Assembly (NCBI GenBank): GCA_021234155.1 | Contig: JAJEKV010000001.1 | Location: 29,404,177 to 29,468,176 of the forward strand | DNA: 64,000 nt | Source: Isoetes taiwanensis | Taxonomy: Eukaryota; Streptophyta; Lycopodiopsida; Isoetales; Isoetaceae | Direction of reading: 5' to 3' | Part shown: positions 54,400 to 64,000 of the stretch, piece by piece | Layout: every line of letters begins with the position of its first letter | Position numbering within the stretch: the stretch's first letter is position 1 | The notes under the pieces: generated by a model | The model's input: only the letters and a program-made list of their open reading frames with translations | What the model was told of the DNA's origin: nothing | Database searches by the model: none | Translations under genes and position numbers: made by a program

Positions 54400-57140
54400 T
54401 GTTGAAGGTGTTCCTGGCAAACCTTCAACCTCAATGGCTTAGAACCTCCAGGTTGCTTTAGGCAACCATAAGCAACAACTCCGTGCAAGAAAATTGCCAA
54501 ACGAAAGCTCAAACTGAGTTAATACTACTTTCTCGAAACCAGAAAAGGGTAACCTTAGCAAAAATGATGCCATTTGCAAACATACTCGAATTTTAACATG
54601 ATTCCAATTAAAAAGGCTACTTTGATACTCAAGGAATCTGAGACCAAAAGTCAGACGCAGAAAGATTTGCAGAGATATCTCAAATTTGTGATCCTAACCA
54701 AGTCCAAACTCGGTCAATATCCCTGGCAGCAAGCTAAATTTCGTAGATAAGAAAAAGCGAGTCCTTTTTAACTTTTGACACTTGGTCCTATCTTTAACAG
54801 GTCTGCACATAAGGATGAAGTGGTTTTTTGACAAAGAAAGATCCTAGAATGCCTTGAAATTCAGATGTTTTGCACACAGACTGTCACAAAGCAAAAACAG
54901 CAAGCAAATTTTTGCAAATCCAATTCAAATGATCTTTCTCATAGGCCAGTTGACCTCCGTGGACGTTAAAATATACTTCCTTCCTTCCTTCCTTTTAAGT
55001 TTTGACAACTCCTGACACCTCTGATGGGTCTGAAAGCAAGGGGAATCAACTTTTTGGATGAGAATCAAAGCTCATATTGTCAAAATTGATGATTTTTGGC
55101 TATAATGATGTAAATTTGCAAAAGAACAACAAACAAACTTTTGTAAAACAATTTTTGACATTCTTTTTCAACTTTGACACTTCCTAATTACTCTGGTAGT
55201 TCTGTATGTAATGTGCAACTCAAAATGTGGTACTTAACCTGCTTGAGATAATTAATCTTCTAAGATAACTCTAAGCTTGAGCAGTTATTCTAATTTTTTT
55301 CCTCTTATGAAATTTGTTCAGAACACAGTATGAGATGCAATTTATCAAAGATAAGCTAGATTTGTATTTTAATTATTCAAATATCACCTTTACTTCTTCA
55401 CTATACCTCTTTTTGCAATGTTGAATGCAAAATGAATACAATTTTTTGTGCCAAGGGTCGGATTTTCATTCACATGAATAGCATACAGTTAATCAAATCA
55501 TTCCCAAGCTCTGATGTCTTAGGCACAAAATCAAAAGTCACACAGTAGAAATTAAGCAATTTGCCTCAAATAAACCAGCGATTTATGAAGCAAAGAAGGC
55601 AGATTCAAGCATGAGTTGATCAATCCGGTCTCTATCAGAGATGTCCTGATCAATTCTTGCGCCCAAAGCCCTTGAATTCTTCTGAAATTCAATTCCCCTT
55701 TCATAATACTCTATTTCCAGCCCATTCTTGGCAAATATGACCCAAATCCTTGTCTTTTAGGCCAGATTTTGGTGTGACCCAGATTTTAGGGTTCTTCAAG
55801 TTTTTGACGAAATGTCCATAAGCATTTTGGAAAAAGAAGGCTTGGGCATATAAGGCACAAAAAATTCTTATCATGCGTGCTATGCCCACGTGGGATTCGA
55901 CCCCTTGCCGCCCCACACTCCCGGGTGTAACCACATGGCGGGGGGAGATTGGATGGGGCATGAATCCCAAGAAGTTAAAAATAAAGGTCAATATGGGGGT
56001 CTTTTCCAAAAATTTTGTTTTTCATAAGGAATCTTTTTTGATGCTCTACAAGATGGGAGAATCTTTTTGCAAAAAATAGGATTTGATTTTTTGGCTAAAA
56101 ATGGAAGTCAAATTTGATGATGTGGCAAGTTGGTGGGGTGATTTGGCAAATGGTTGGTGACATGGCATTATGGGGTGATGATGTGTCAAGTAAGGCGGCA
56201 AAATGACTTTTTTCTAGTCAAAACTTTTTATGAAGTAGAGGTGATGTGGATGACATGTGCATGATGATGTGGAAGCACTTGAGGATGATGTGGCACCATG
56301 GAATGATGACATGTCACCTAGGGTATCAAAAAGACTAGACTTAGGTCAAAATTTTTGAAAAAGAGTTTTGTGGTAGGTGACACGTGTATGATGACGTGGA
56401 TGTGCTTGGGTGGTGATGTGGATGGTATTTGGCATTTTTGAGGATGATATGGACAATTTGGAAACCAATTTGGCACTAGTGCACATAACAATAGTTCTTT
56501 TATGCAATAACTTGGATGTTTTACTTCTCCATACTTGTTTGAAGCAAATGTGCGCTTTCTCTTTCTAGCTTAGCTCTTAGAGAAAGAAGATGATCTTAGA
56601 TCATGGAAATAATCAAATTTGGTGGAATTTTTTTCTTTTTTTCAAAAGTGATGAATGTATGATGGGTGTATGATGCATGTATGGTGTGTTTTGACTGGAA
56701 AAAAGACTCTTTGCCAACTCGGGCTAGAGAAAATGATGGTGAGGCATGAAGATGTGAGTTATGAAGCATGTATGGTGTTCATGGATGGGATTGAGGTGGT
56801 GAGGTCATGTAAGAAGCCTTGGGAAATAGAATTCACGCCAAAATGATTTGGAACTAGCCACATACCAAAGAATCTTGAGGGGTTTTCCAAACTTCAATCT
56901 TGAGGGGTCTTCCAAAACTTCAAGCTCAACTACACTTGCTTGAATCTTATCCTCCTCCCTATACCTGCATGGTATCCAATGAATGTCCTCCCCTTGGTTC
57001 TTCAACAAAGGTGTCAACTTGTGATCTTCAAAGATGTGTCTTCAAACTTCTAGTTCTTGCACACATGTTTTAGACAAAAGTTAGACAAAGATGTGCAAAT
57101 TGTGGGCATTGCTCTTCTATGCTGCCAAAGTGTGGCAGCA
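54400..57140 (-). mobile_element. Family-B solo LTR, 2741 bp, full length
   Basis: On the minus strand it runs from TGCTGCCACACTTTGGCAGC (57140) to GGAACACCTTCAACA (54400). Minus-strand landmarks in order: GGAAGACCCC (about 56900), AGAGAAAGT (56560), CATCATCACACATG-type words (56260-56430), TAGAGCATCAAAAAAGATTC (56045), a CCACGTGGGCATAGCACGC block (55880), and the right end. It is flanked by GGGGT (54395-54399) and GGGGC (57141-57145), a 5-bp duplication with one transition. No internal domain is present. It is the reference copy for family B here. Confidence 0.82.
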
Positions 57141-57928
57141 GGGGCAGAGACCCAAGCCTTAGTATGCATAAGAGCCCGCCTGTGCTGTGGATGGAGGGGC
57201 CAGACCGGCTGAGAAGGGGGAACTTGTCCGATGGCAGTTGATCCCTCTGGTGTGTAAAGCCTACTGGGGAACATTGCGGACTAGGCCTAATACCTTATGC
57301 ACTGCTTGTGGCTCTGGTATGGGCTCGACACCTCTTGGGTGGTGAGGCCACCTTCAATGGAGTTGAAGTCGTAGACGAGCAGTGGCTCTCTAGTTTGCCT
57401 GTCATTAGCATGGAGAGAGTGATCTCCTCCTGCCTCATTGGGACTGGGGAGATGTAACCCAGGAGTAGCCTTTTTGGCTATGCCCCTGGCAGGCTATGGT
57501 CCAGTCCCAAAACTTATCAGCCTATCCGCAAAGTCTGCACAGGAGGGGCAGATGGAGTGGACTACCCAATGACCATGTTCTATGCCATCCAAATCCATTT
57601 GCCATGAGTTCCATCTACTTTGACCTCTGGAGACCCCAATCCATCATATCTTGAGTCTGAGCCTTGGATAGGATGCACCATTGATGTCTATGTTGTTATG
57701 ATGATAGCTCATGTTGTTATGGTGATCTCCACCCTTCGAGGTGGTTATATGTACTATTTTTATTATGTACTTACATTACACGCTTCTGCATTGCTAGGTG
57801 GACCTGAGGGAGACGGGTAAATGACACGTCCAGTCCTCCCACGTAGGATTCCTGCCCACCATCGGGAATCCCACGTCAGATGGGCGGCCTCTCGATGGTA
57901 GCATGGCCAAAGATCGGGGGATGTCACA
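57141..57928 (+). repeat. Family-A LTR (copy 2), right piece with intact end
   Basis: It resumes the family-A sequence: CCAGACCGGCTGAGAAGG, TGATCTCCTCCTGCCTCATT, the block GCAAAGTCTGCACAGGAGGG (57528), CCACCCTTCGAGGTGG, GAGGGAGACGGG, and the terminus GATCGGGGGATGTCACA at 57928. It is clearly homologous to the LTR of the nested chromovirus but diverged. Confidence 0.75.
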
Positions 57929-58857
57929 ATAGGCTTACTGTATAATTGTACAAGTAAATGTAATGATTAGGGGCATAAATGACCCACAAGTCCAGTATCT
58001 GCTAAATGTAAGATGACAATGCTCCTATAGCGACATTCACATGCTTCACTACCCCCTTTCAAAAATGTCTGCCAAAAAGGCCATTGAAGAAAGGGGTAGA
58101 TGGTGAAGCACAAAAACATTCACAGGTATTTGGCAAATTCTAACATGGCTTCTATGCTGACCAAGGGCATCTCATGAAATAGAAAAAATTCAGGGGCATT
58201 TGGTGAAATACAACAAAACATAATCGTATTTGAGAGTTTTTTTCTATTTAGAACTAGTATTATGGCTTTTCTTGGAGGTTTTGGCTGATTTGCAAGTTCC
58301 GGACAACTCGTGATGGCATAGCTTTCTTCGTGGTCTCTTTAAAATACCATATGAAAGATCTGGCGATGGTTTCCCATTAAGGGTTTCCTCAAAAACTGAA
58401 AGGGTGGGGTTTTTCATTCTGCTGAGAAGCCTTCACTAATAATTTTCACCGTCCGCCATACTTTCTAAAATTATTTACTCGCCTTTTGTTCCTTCTTTTT
58501 TCCATATCATTGGGGTAGTCGGACAATGTATCTATGATTGACTACCTCATCCATCTCTTTTAAAAACACTGTATGCTGCTGCTATGATGAATGAAAATCC
58601 TATTTATCGGCTGGTTGGTGTGTCTATCTCTTGTGAATCTGGACCCGAGAATCAAGGTTAAGAGGAACAAGAGCTGTTGGAACTGCCCTATGATATAGCA
58701 AAAATATCACTAAAACTCTAGCAATGGAGAATCAGCTTTCTAACCCTGATGACTCTGGCACATATAATGCATTCTTGTAATAGAGAAGGTTACCTTCCTT
58801 CTTGTAATGGTGAAAGGTATCGTGTTCCTTATCTGTTCTGGCCTCCTTACTGCCACA
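57929..58857. other. No gene recognised
   Basis: AT-rich non-coding sequence with no motif or long frame worth naming. Confidence 0.4.
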
Positions 58858-58920
58858 CTTTGGCAGCATAGAAGAGCCATATGCACATGTCACATTCCTA
58901 TGTAACATTTTGCTTGATAT

Positions 58921-59076
58921 ATGTGCATGAGCCAATACAACATAGATTTTGAAGACAATATGCATTGAAGACCTCTAGAAGATATTAAGTATAAAAGTAT
59001 GTGCATGAGCCAATACAACATAGATTTTGAAGAGAATATGCATTGAAGACCTCTAGAAGATATTAAGTATAAAAGC
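58921..59076. repeat. 78-bp tandem duplication
   Basis: Two adjacent copies starting ATGTGCATGAGCCAATACAA, at 58921 and 58999, nearly identical (GAAGACAATATG versus GAAGAGAATATG). The other family-B copies have this region once. Confidence 0.9.
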
Positions 59077-59567
59077 AAGGACTTTTGATTGAACATCATG
59101 TGAAGAATTTTGGATCAAAGTTGCACTCATGAAGACTTGAAGTCAATACTTGAAGACCCCTTATCAAGTCAAAGTTTGGAAGAACCCACAAGAAGTATGA
59201 GTACTTGCTCAATCCATGTTTTTTGGCATCATTTATATCTCCCTAGGCTCAATTACCATAATCCCACTCATCTCATACTCGTTATCCCCATTTCATTAGC
59301 CATTATCACCTCTCAAATCCAAATTTGGCAAAAGACTTTTTTCCTAGTCAAAACACCCGATACACTTCATCACACATCCACTATTCATCAAAAATACAAA
59401 AATTCCATCAAAATTGGCTTTCATAAAGTCAAATGATCATATTCTCTCTCTAAGAACTAAGTTAGAAAGAGAAAAGCGCACATTTTCCATCACAAAGTTT
59501 CAAAAGGCAAATTGGCCTAAGTATACTCCCAAATATCAAAATACTCCCAAATATAAAAGATTCGAGG

Positions 59568-59583
59568 TGCACTTGCCATTTGT
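59568..59583. other. 16-bp target-site duplication, left
   Basis: TGCACTTGCCATTTGT here and at 60839-60854. The length and the flanking poly-T indicate target-primed (LINE-type) insertion. Confidence 0.9.
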
Positions 59584-60838
59584 TTGTTTGTTTTTTTTTG
59601 TTTTTTTTTTAAGGACGTCAAACTTTATTAATAACACTCCATCATAATACATAATACAATGCAGAGACAGGAATAAAAAACCCAGTGGACAATCAGATCC
59701 AACTGAGCAGGGCCACCCATCTAAGCATGACAGTATAATGCAATTCACACTATTTTCCTCTCTACAAAGAGAAGAATAATATATAATCATATTTATAGAA
59801 AAGTTCTTTAACCAGGTCGAACTTCCACATCCATAGAATCACTAACAACAACTTGATCTGCTCCCTGGTGTCTCAGTGCCACTGAATCAGGGACATCCAC
59901 TGTAACAATCGTAGCAGATACTGGAGCTACAGAGTGAACTAACGCAGATTGAGGAGCCGAGCTATTTTTGCGACGTGCAAGCTTCTTCAAGCGTGGAGTA
60001 GACCATCCTTCTTCTAATAATTCTTGCTTGTGAGCAATGCCTAGAAGACGAGAGTGTTGATCCTCATTAAGTGGGTCTACTGATATAGACTGAGATGGAG
60101 ATGCACTCGAAGAAGGCGATGGTGCAGAAGTAGCTAGAGAAGAAGGCACACAAGCTGGTAACACTGGCGGGGTTAACTAGTGCAGAGGCAGATGAGGAAG
60201 AAGATGATACAACACGACATTCGAGTGAAGTGGCTGCTATGTGACAGGGGATAGGAGCAGTTGGGGAGGTAGAGACAAAAGTATGCCTAGACATGTAAGT
60301 AGCAAAAGCTTCAACATTGGGAAACATCTTGGCAAGCTCAGGTCCATTAAGCAGACGTAGTTTGTACTTGAAAAAAAGTGGGCCACTTTTGACCACTACT
60401 GATTGAGGAATAGAAACACAAGTAGGAGGAGATACACAAATTCGAGGACCATTAACAATAGAATGGGCAAGATGCATACCCAATCCATTGGCAATAGCAA
60501 TCATAAAATCAGACACTTGCAGTTCTAGTGGAAAATCCTCTAAGGCAAGCCAACAAGGCATGCGCAATGCACCAGACTTACTTGGCAAGAATCCAGGAGA
60601 ATACACCTGATATAGAAGATAATGTCCCCAAAGAGGATCAACGCCACGCTCCACAAGCCTGTCAATTGCAATGAATTATACACCAATGGAAAGCTCACAC
60701 TCTAGCTTTCCAACGCACCCGAATCTGACACCCGAGCCAGAAGTTATGAAGAAAACTGCGTCGAGACCCTACATGGCGGCCATCACAGCGCCCTCAAGAC
60801 CCTATCTAAAATCATCTAGGAAAATTTAGACTTATTCC
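59584..60838 (-). mobile_element. LINE-derived retroposon carrying an ORF1-like gene
   Basis: 1255 bp on the minus strand, ending at the left in a T-rich run (59584-59610, the poly-A tail). A minus-strand frame from 60654 reads WGHYLLYQVYSPGFLPSKSG, MPCWLALEDFPLELQVSDFM and IAIANGLGMHLAHSIV. This resembles the 'W..L..LP.E......I...IG' core of plant LINE ORF1 (DUF4283-like). A Ser-rich segment follows, and a second frame (60164-59808) continues the protein as SPSSSASPSQSISVDPLNED and EGWSTPRLKKLARRKN. The switch near 60160 is a single frameshift. The frame has no ATG upstream. No endonuclease or RT is present between ORF1 and the tail, so this is an ORF2-less or rearranged copy. Confidence 0.7.
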
Positions 60839-60854
60839 TGCACTTGCCATTTGT

Positions 60855-61140
60855 GACACTACATCATCCACATCGCCAAAATCATGCCACATCATCACAC
60901 ACATCGTCCACATCATGCTACACGTGTCATCCACCTCATAAAGTGTTTTTTACTACGAAAATATTCTTTGCCACTTCATCCTCATTTGTGCCATGTCACC
61001 ATTTGTTTGCCAAATCACTCCCCACTTTTGCCACACCACCATATTTGAACCATTTTTATACAAAACATCAACGTGCTCTTCTCTAAAAAAAGATTCTCCC
61101 ATAATTATAGAGCATCAAAAAATAGGGCATAAAATTGATA
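60855..61140 (+). repeat. Family-B LTR (copy 4), right piece
   Basis: It continues the CATCATCACACACATC words, then CAACGTGCTCTTCTCTAAAA, GATTCTCCCATAATTATAGA and GCATCAAAAAATAGGGCATA, collinear with 55985-56110 inverted and 13870-13940. It is lost after about 61140, so the LTR is truncated. Confidence 0.65.
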
Positions 61141-61440
61141 CTGGGTAGCAGAAATCACCGTCCGGACGTCGCTTAAAGTGCTTAAACGCAGCGATTTTTC
61201 AGCACATAATAAGCATTTAACGTGCGGTGCTTATTTAGACAAGCACCTGATGAAATATTTTTTGGTTGATTCATAATAATTCTTCACGAAAGTGACTCAA
61301 ATTTGATCTCCTAATACGTTTTTGCATCTCCAATGTAATGGAAGAGACGGCATTAGATTTTATGAAGCCGTTTGTGAGATATAAGCTTTTCCCTTATAGA
61401 TACCAGAAATCGTTTTTTAGCTTTTTTCACTATCAATCCT
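61141..61440. other. Unassigned, upstream of the LINE
   Basis: Starts CG-rich (CCGTCCGGACGTCGC), then AT-rich. Part may be the LINE's 5' region; no motif was identified. Confidence 0.3.
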
Positions 61441-64000
61441 CTATTCTCACTCAGCCTCTGCTTCCCGTCCTCCCCCCGCGACTCAGGCTGCGCATACCAT
61501 CCCTGCTGACAAATAGGAATTGTGCCTCCGGGTGGTCTCATGGAATTGTCGAGGCTTCCCTTGGCAGAAGGGGGACAGTCTGAACTCCGTGGCAGCCGGT
61601 ATGGATCTCATCTTCCTCATGGAGACATGGGAGCATGCTGGGCACAGGCTACCTGATTTGCCGGGTTACCAACATTTCTCGGTCTTCAATACCTGTACAG
61701 GACAGCGGGGTCATGGTGGAGTGGCTTGCTACTACCGGACAACCTTGGCACATTCGGTTACCCCTCGAAAACGAGGCGGACACAACCCGGTACTACGGGT
61801 TCGTGTGCATAATACCGGTGGCAACCCTCTTTTTACGGGCGCTGTTATTTCCCTCACGCCTTGAGCGGCACCTTCTATCGCAGCCACCCGTCGCGGATAG
61901 GATGGACCCGTATGTCGATCTATATGATGACATCTGGCGACATCGGCGATTGGGTAGGGTCGTCCTTCTTGGAGATTTCAATGCGGACGGGGAGTAGAGC
62001 AGCCCATGCGACTTGACCCCCTCATTTGCGATGTCCTGCGGCTTCATGAAGTAGCCCAGCCCGCTGGTCGGATGACGGCAGTCACTCGCTTTGTGAGCGA
62101 TTTGCTCCCTGCTATGTGGCATTTTTGACTTGATAATTTGCAATGGCCTTTCCACGGTGGCCCGATTCATAAGTGCACATGCGCACGGGACAATCGGGGG
62201 AGGGTCTAGTGTGGTGGACTATGTGCTTGTAGTTGCGCAAGATATGCATCTCATCGATGTCGTTTAGGGTGGGCACAGACGGTCGGGATGAGGAGGTCGA
62301 CTCGAGATCACCTCCCACTTTATTTGGACCTGGTTTGGCGAGCCGCCCGAGAACCCCCACTACCCGACCCCTCGCTGAGTCCACCGGTTGAGACTTCGAT
62401 TATGGCGAGGAGAGGACTTCTGCCAAGATGCTCATGGGCCCCCCCGGTAATTCTGCAGACCTCCACACTAGAGCAGTGAGCCGGACCGGTGACTTCGCTA
62501 TTACGGGATGCGGCGGGCGGGTGCTTTGGCGGACCCCAGCGCGTCGCTCGAGTCGACAACATTCCCTCGTAACCCGATGGTTTGATGCGGTGTAAAAAAC
62601 ATAGCGGCGGCTCCGTCACGATTCGGATCGGTACGGCTTGCGAGGCCACCACCGCGATCTGGCGCCCATCCCGAAGGACACAAAGCGGTACCTTGCCAAG
62701 CATCGGGGAGATGTTGACTCTTTGGACACTCATCCTCCGAACCTTTTGGGCGAGAGTGCTTGAAGGCCAGCCCAGCCCTACGGGGACATCACACTTTCGA
62801 GGCGATGGGAACAGTGCTTACTGCGGCGACTCTATGACCCGCCCGGGGGCAGCCAGACGCCCATACCCCGGGGATGGCCCCCATTGGTTTCGTGGGCGAG
62901 GATGTTGAGGAGGGCCTGCGAACGGCTAGCTAATGGGAAGGCGGTGACCTCGATGGTATGCAAGCCGAAGTTACTCAAGTGGGGCGGGGCGGCCGCTTGT
63001 GCCGGTCCTCACTACCACTGTTCAGCGAGCATTGCGGGGAGGGTTTCCCCGACAATGGACCCAAGCGAGGTTGTTCCCATTCACAAAGGCGGGCGACCCA
63101 CTTGTCCGGCCAATTACGGACGATCATGGTCGATTCATATTTGCCAAAGCTGTTATTTGGCATTCTCGGCGGCGGTTGACCAGGCGAGGCGCGGATGTGC
63201 GAGCCCTCACACAGCGGGCTTTTCGACCCCCCGCCACTCAACGATTGACCATATCTTTCTGGCTGCGGGCGATTGAAGACAACCGGAATCATCGGCTGGA
63301 CTTGTATTCTGCTTTGTGGACTTCGCAAAGGCTTTTGATCTGTCCCCCGGGGAAAAGGCGTGGGCTAGGCTGCGTCAAGCTGGGGCTCCATTTTCGCGAG
63401 AATGCCATATCTGAGTTGTATGAGAGTTGTTTTGGCGGGATGCGTAGAAGACGGGCCAAGCATTCACCCGATGTATCGGGTCCGGCGGGGGTTGCCCCTC
63501 GCCAACACTTTTGGCCTCTACATTGTCGGTTAGAGCCCCGGCTTCGCGAGCATGGGGGGATGGCATCGACTTTTGCACGGGTCATCCGCCGGCTCATCTA
63601 TCGCGGGCGATGTTGGCCTTTGGCCCACACCCGAAGCTATGCGGTCTCACTGGATGCCCTAGACACATTTTGTCGGGTCTCTACGACATTGGCGTCAATC
63701 GACCAAGACCGGGGTGGTTCTCATATCCTCTTCACGTCACCCCATGCCTCCCGCACTCACATATCGGGGGCCGACTGTGGGCGTCCAGCCCACCTACAAG
63801 TACCTAGGGGTGGAGTTCCCCTCTTAAGCTCTGGTTTGGGGGCGTCTATCCGCTATGGTGGTGACAGCAGTAGGGAAAGCGCTTTGTGCCATGCTGAACT
63901 TGAGCCACCAGCAGAGCTATATGATTGGGGCCATCGATCACATCTGTTAGGGCACCGGTCGAGCATGTCCTTTCCAGACGGGTCGAGGTTTGGGGCCCGG
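61441..64000 (+). pseudogene. L1-like LINE ORF2 (endonuclease and RT), frame-broken, runs off the window
   Basis: Apurinic endonuclease domain: LRVVSWNCRGFPWQKG (about 61530), MDLIFLMETWEHAG (about 61600-61640), GHGGVACYYRTTLAH, and after a frame change GRVVLLGDFNADGE (61955-61997). RT domain: DPSEVVPIHKGGRP (about 63055-63095), PANYGRSWSI, AGFSTPRHSTIDHIFLAAGD (63220-63276), FVDFAKAFD (about 63315), FTRCIGSGG at the GCPLSP region (about 63460-63500), and the YADD region near 63585-63610 with a lost base pattern. The motifs are in correct order over 2.5 kb, but the frame changes every 100-250 bases, mostly by one- or two-base gaps. The region is markedly GC-richer than the rest of the window. 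The 3' end lies beyond 64000. Confidence 0.75.

Larger units (their letters stand above)
58858..59583 (+). repeat. Family-B LTR (copy 4), left piece
   Basis: It starts TACTGCCACACTTTGGCAGC with ATAGAAGAGCCATATGCACA, then the family landmarks (GTTTGGAAGAACCC, TTTTTCCTAGTCAAAACACC, AGAGAAAAGCGCACATTTTC). It is interrupted at 59583 by a retroposon and resumes at 60855. Confidence 0.7.

Noticed and set aside
61441-63807. A dozen overlapping ORFs of 60-137 codons on both strands as separate genes
   Set aside because: High GC content leaves many frames open by chance; the real signal is one broken LINE ORF2 on the plus strand.

Overview
The window looks like nuclear DNA of a land plant with a large, repeat-packed genome. 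A homosporous fern is my best guess, from the character of the repeats and one divergent gene; nothing in the sequence names the species. The support for a plant is a plant-type anamorsin/DRE2 gene with eight coding exons, chromovirus-type Ty3/gypsy elements primed by initiator-Met tRNA, L1-like LINEs, a tRNA-derived SINE and an LRR-receptor exon. Only one host gene is intact; most of the rest is transposable elements in several layers of nesting.

Layout. 1-2.4 kb: little, plus a truncated LTR ('family B'). 2.4-6.1 kb: decayed plus-strand coding exons, ending in an FCP1/NIF-like phosphatase domain with in-frame stops. 6.1-9.1 kb: short tandem duplications and a SINE. 9.2-13.1 kb: a minus-strand, three-exon, DDE-transposase-like pseudogene. 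13.5-16.2 kb: the 3' part of a family-B LTR, a gypsy RT fragment and a LINE RT fragment. 18.2-20.5 kb: the intact anamorsin/DRE2 gene (minus strand). 20.5-35.2 kb: mostly unrecognised DNA with microsatellites, LINE/SINE-type 3' ends, a 'family A' LTR fragment, a hairpin repeat in three copies, and orphan exon-like pieces.

35.3-48.5 kb: an old gag-bearing element, split by a chromovirus (35675-46693, TSD TCCAT), whose right-hand LTR is in turn split by a second, rearranged chromovirus (43337-46427, TSD AGGGT). The second element has long inverted termini. 48.5-54.0 kb: a minus-strand gag element split by a solo LTR (49640-51630, TSD TAGAA). 54.4-57.9 kb: a family-A LTR split by a 2.7-kb family-B solo LTR. 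58.9-61.1 kb: a family-B LTR copy split by a LINE-derived retroposon with a 16-bp TSD. 61.5-64.0 kb: a GC-rich LINE full of small frame breaks, running off the window.

The genes do not form a pathway. The order of events can be read from the nesting: gag element, then outer chromovirus, then rearranged chromovirus; and minus-strand gag element, then solo LTR. The rearranged chromovirus is the most unusual object: both its ends are the same (U5) end of its LTR, yet it has a clean 5-bp target duplication.
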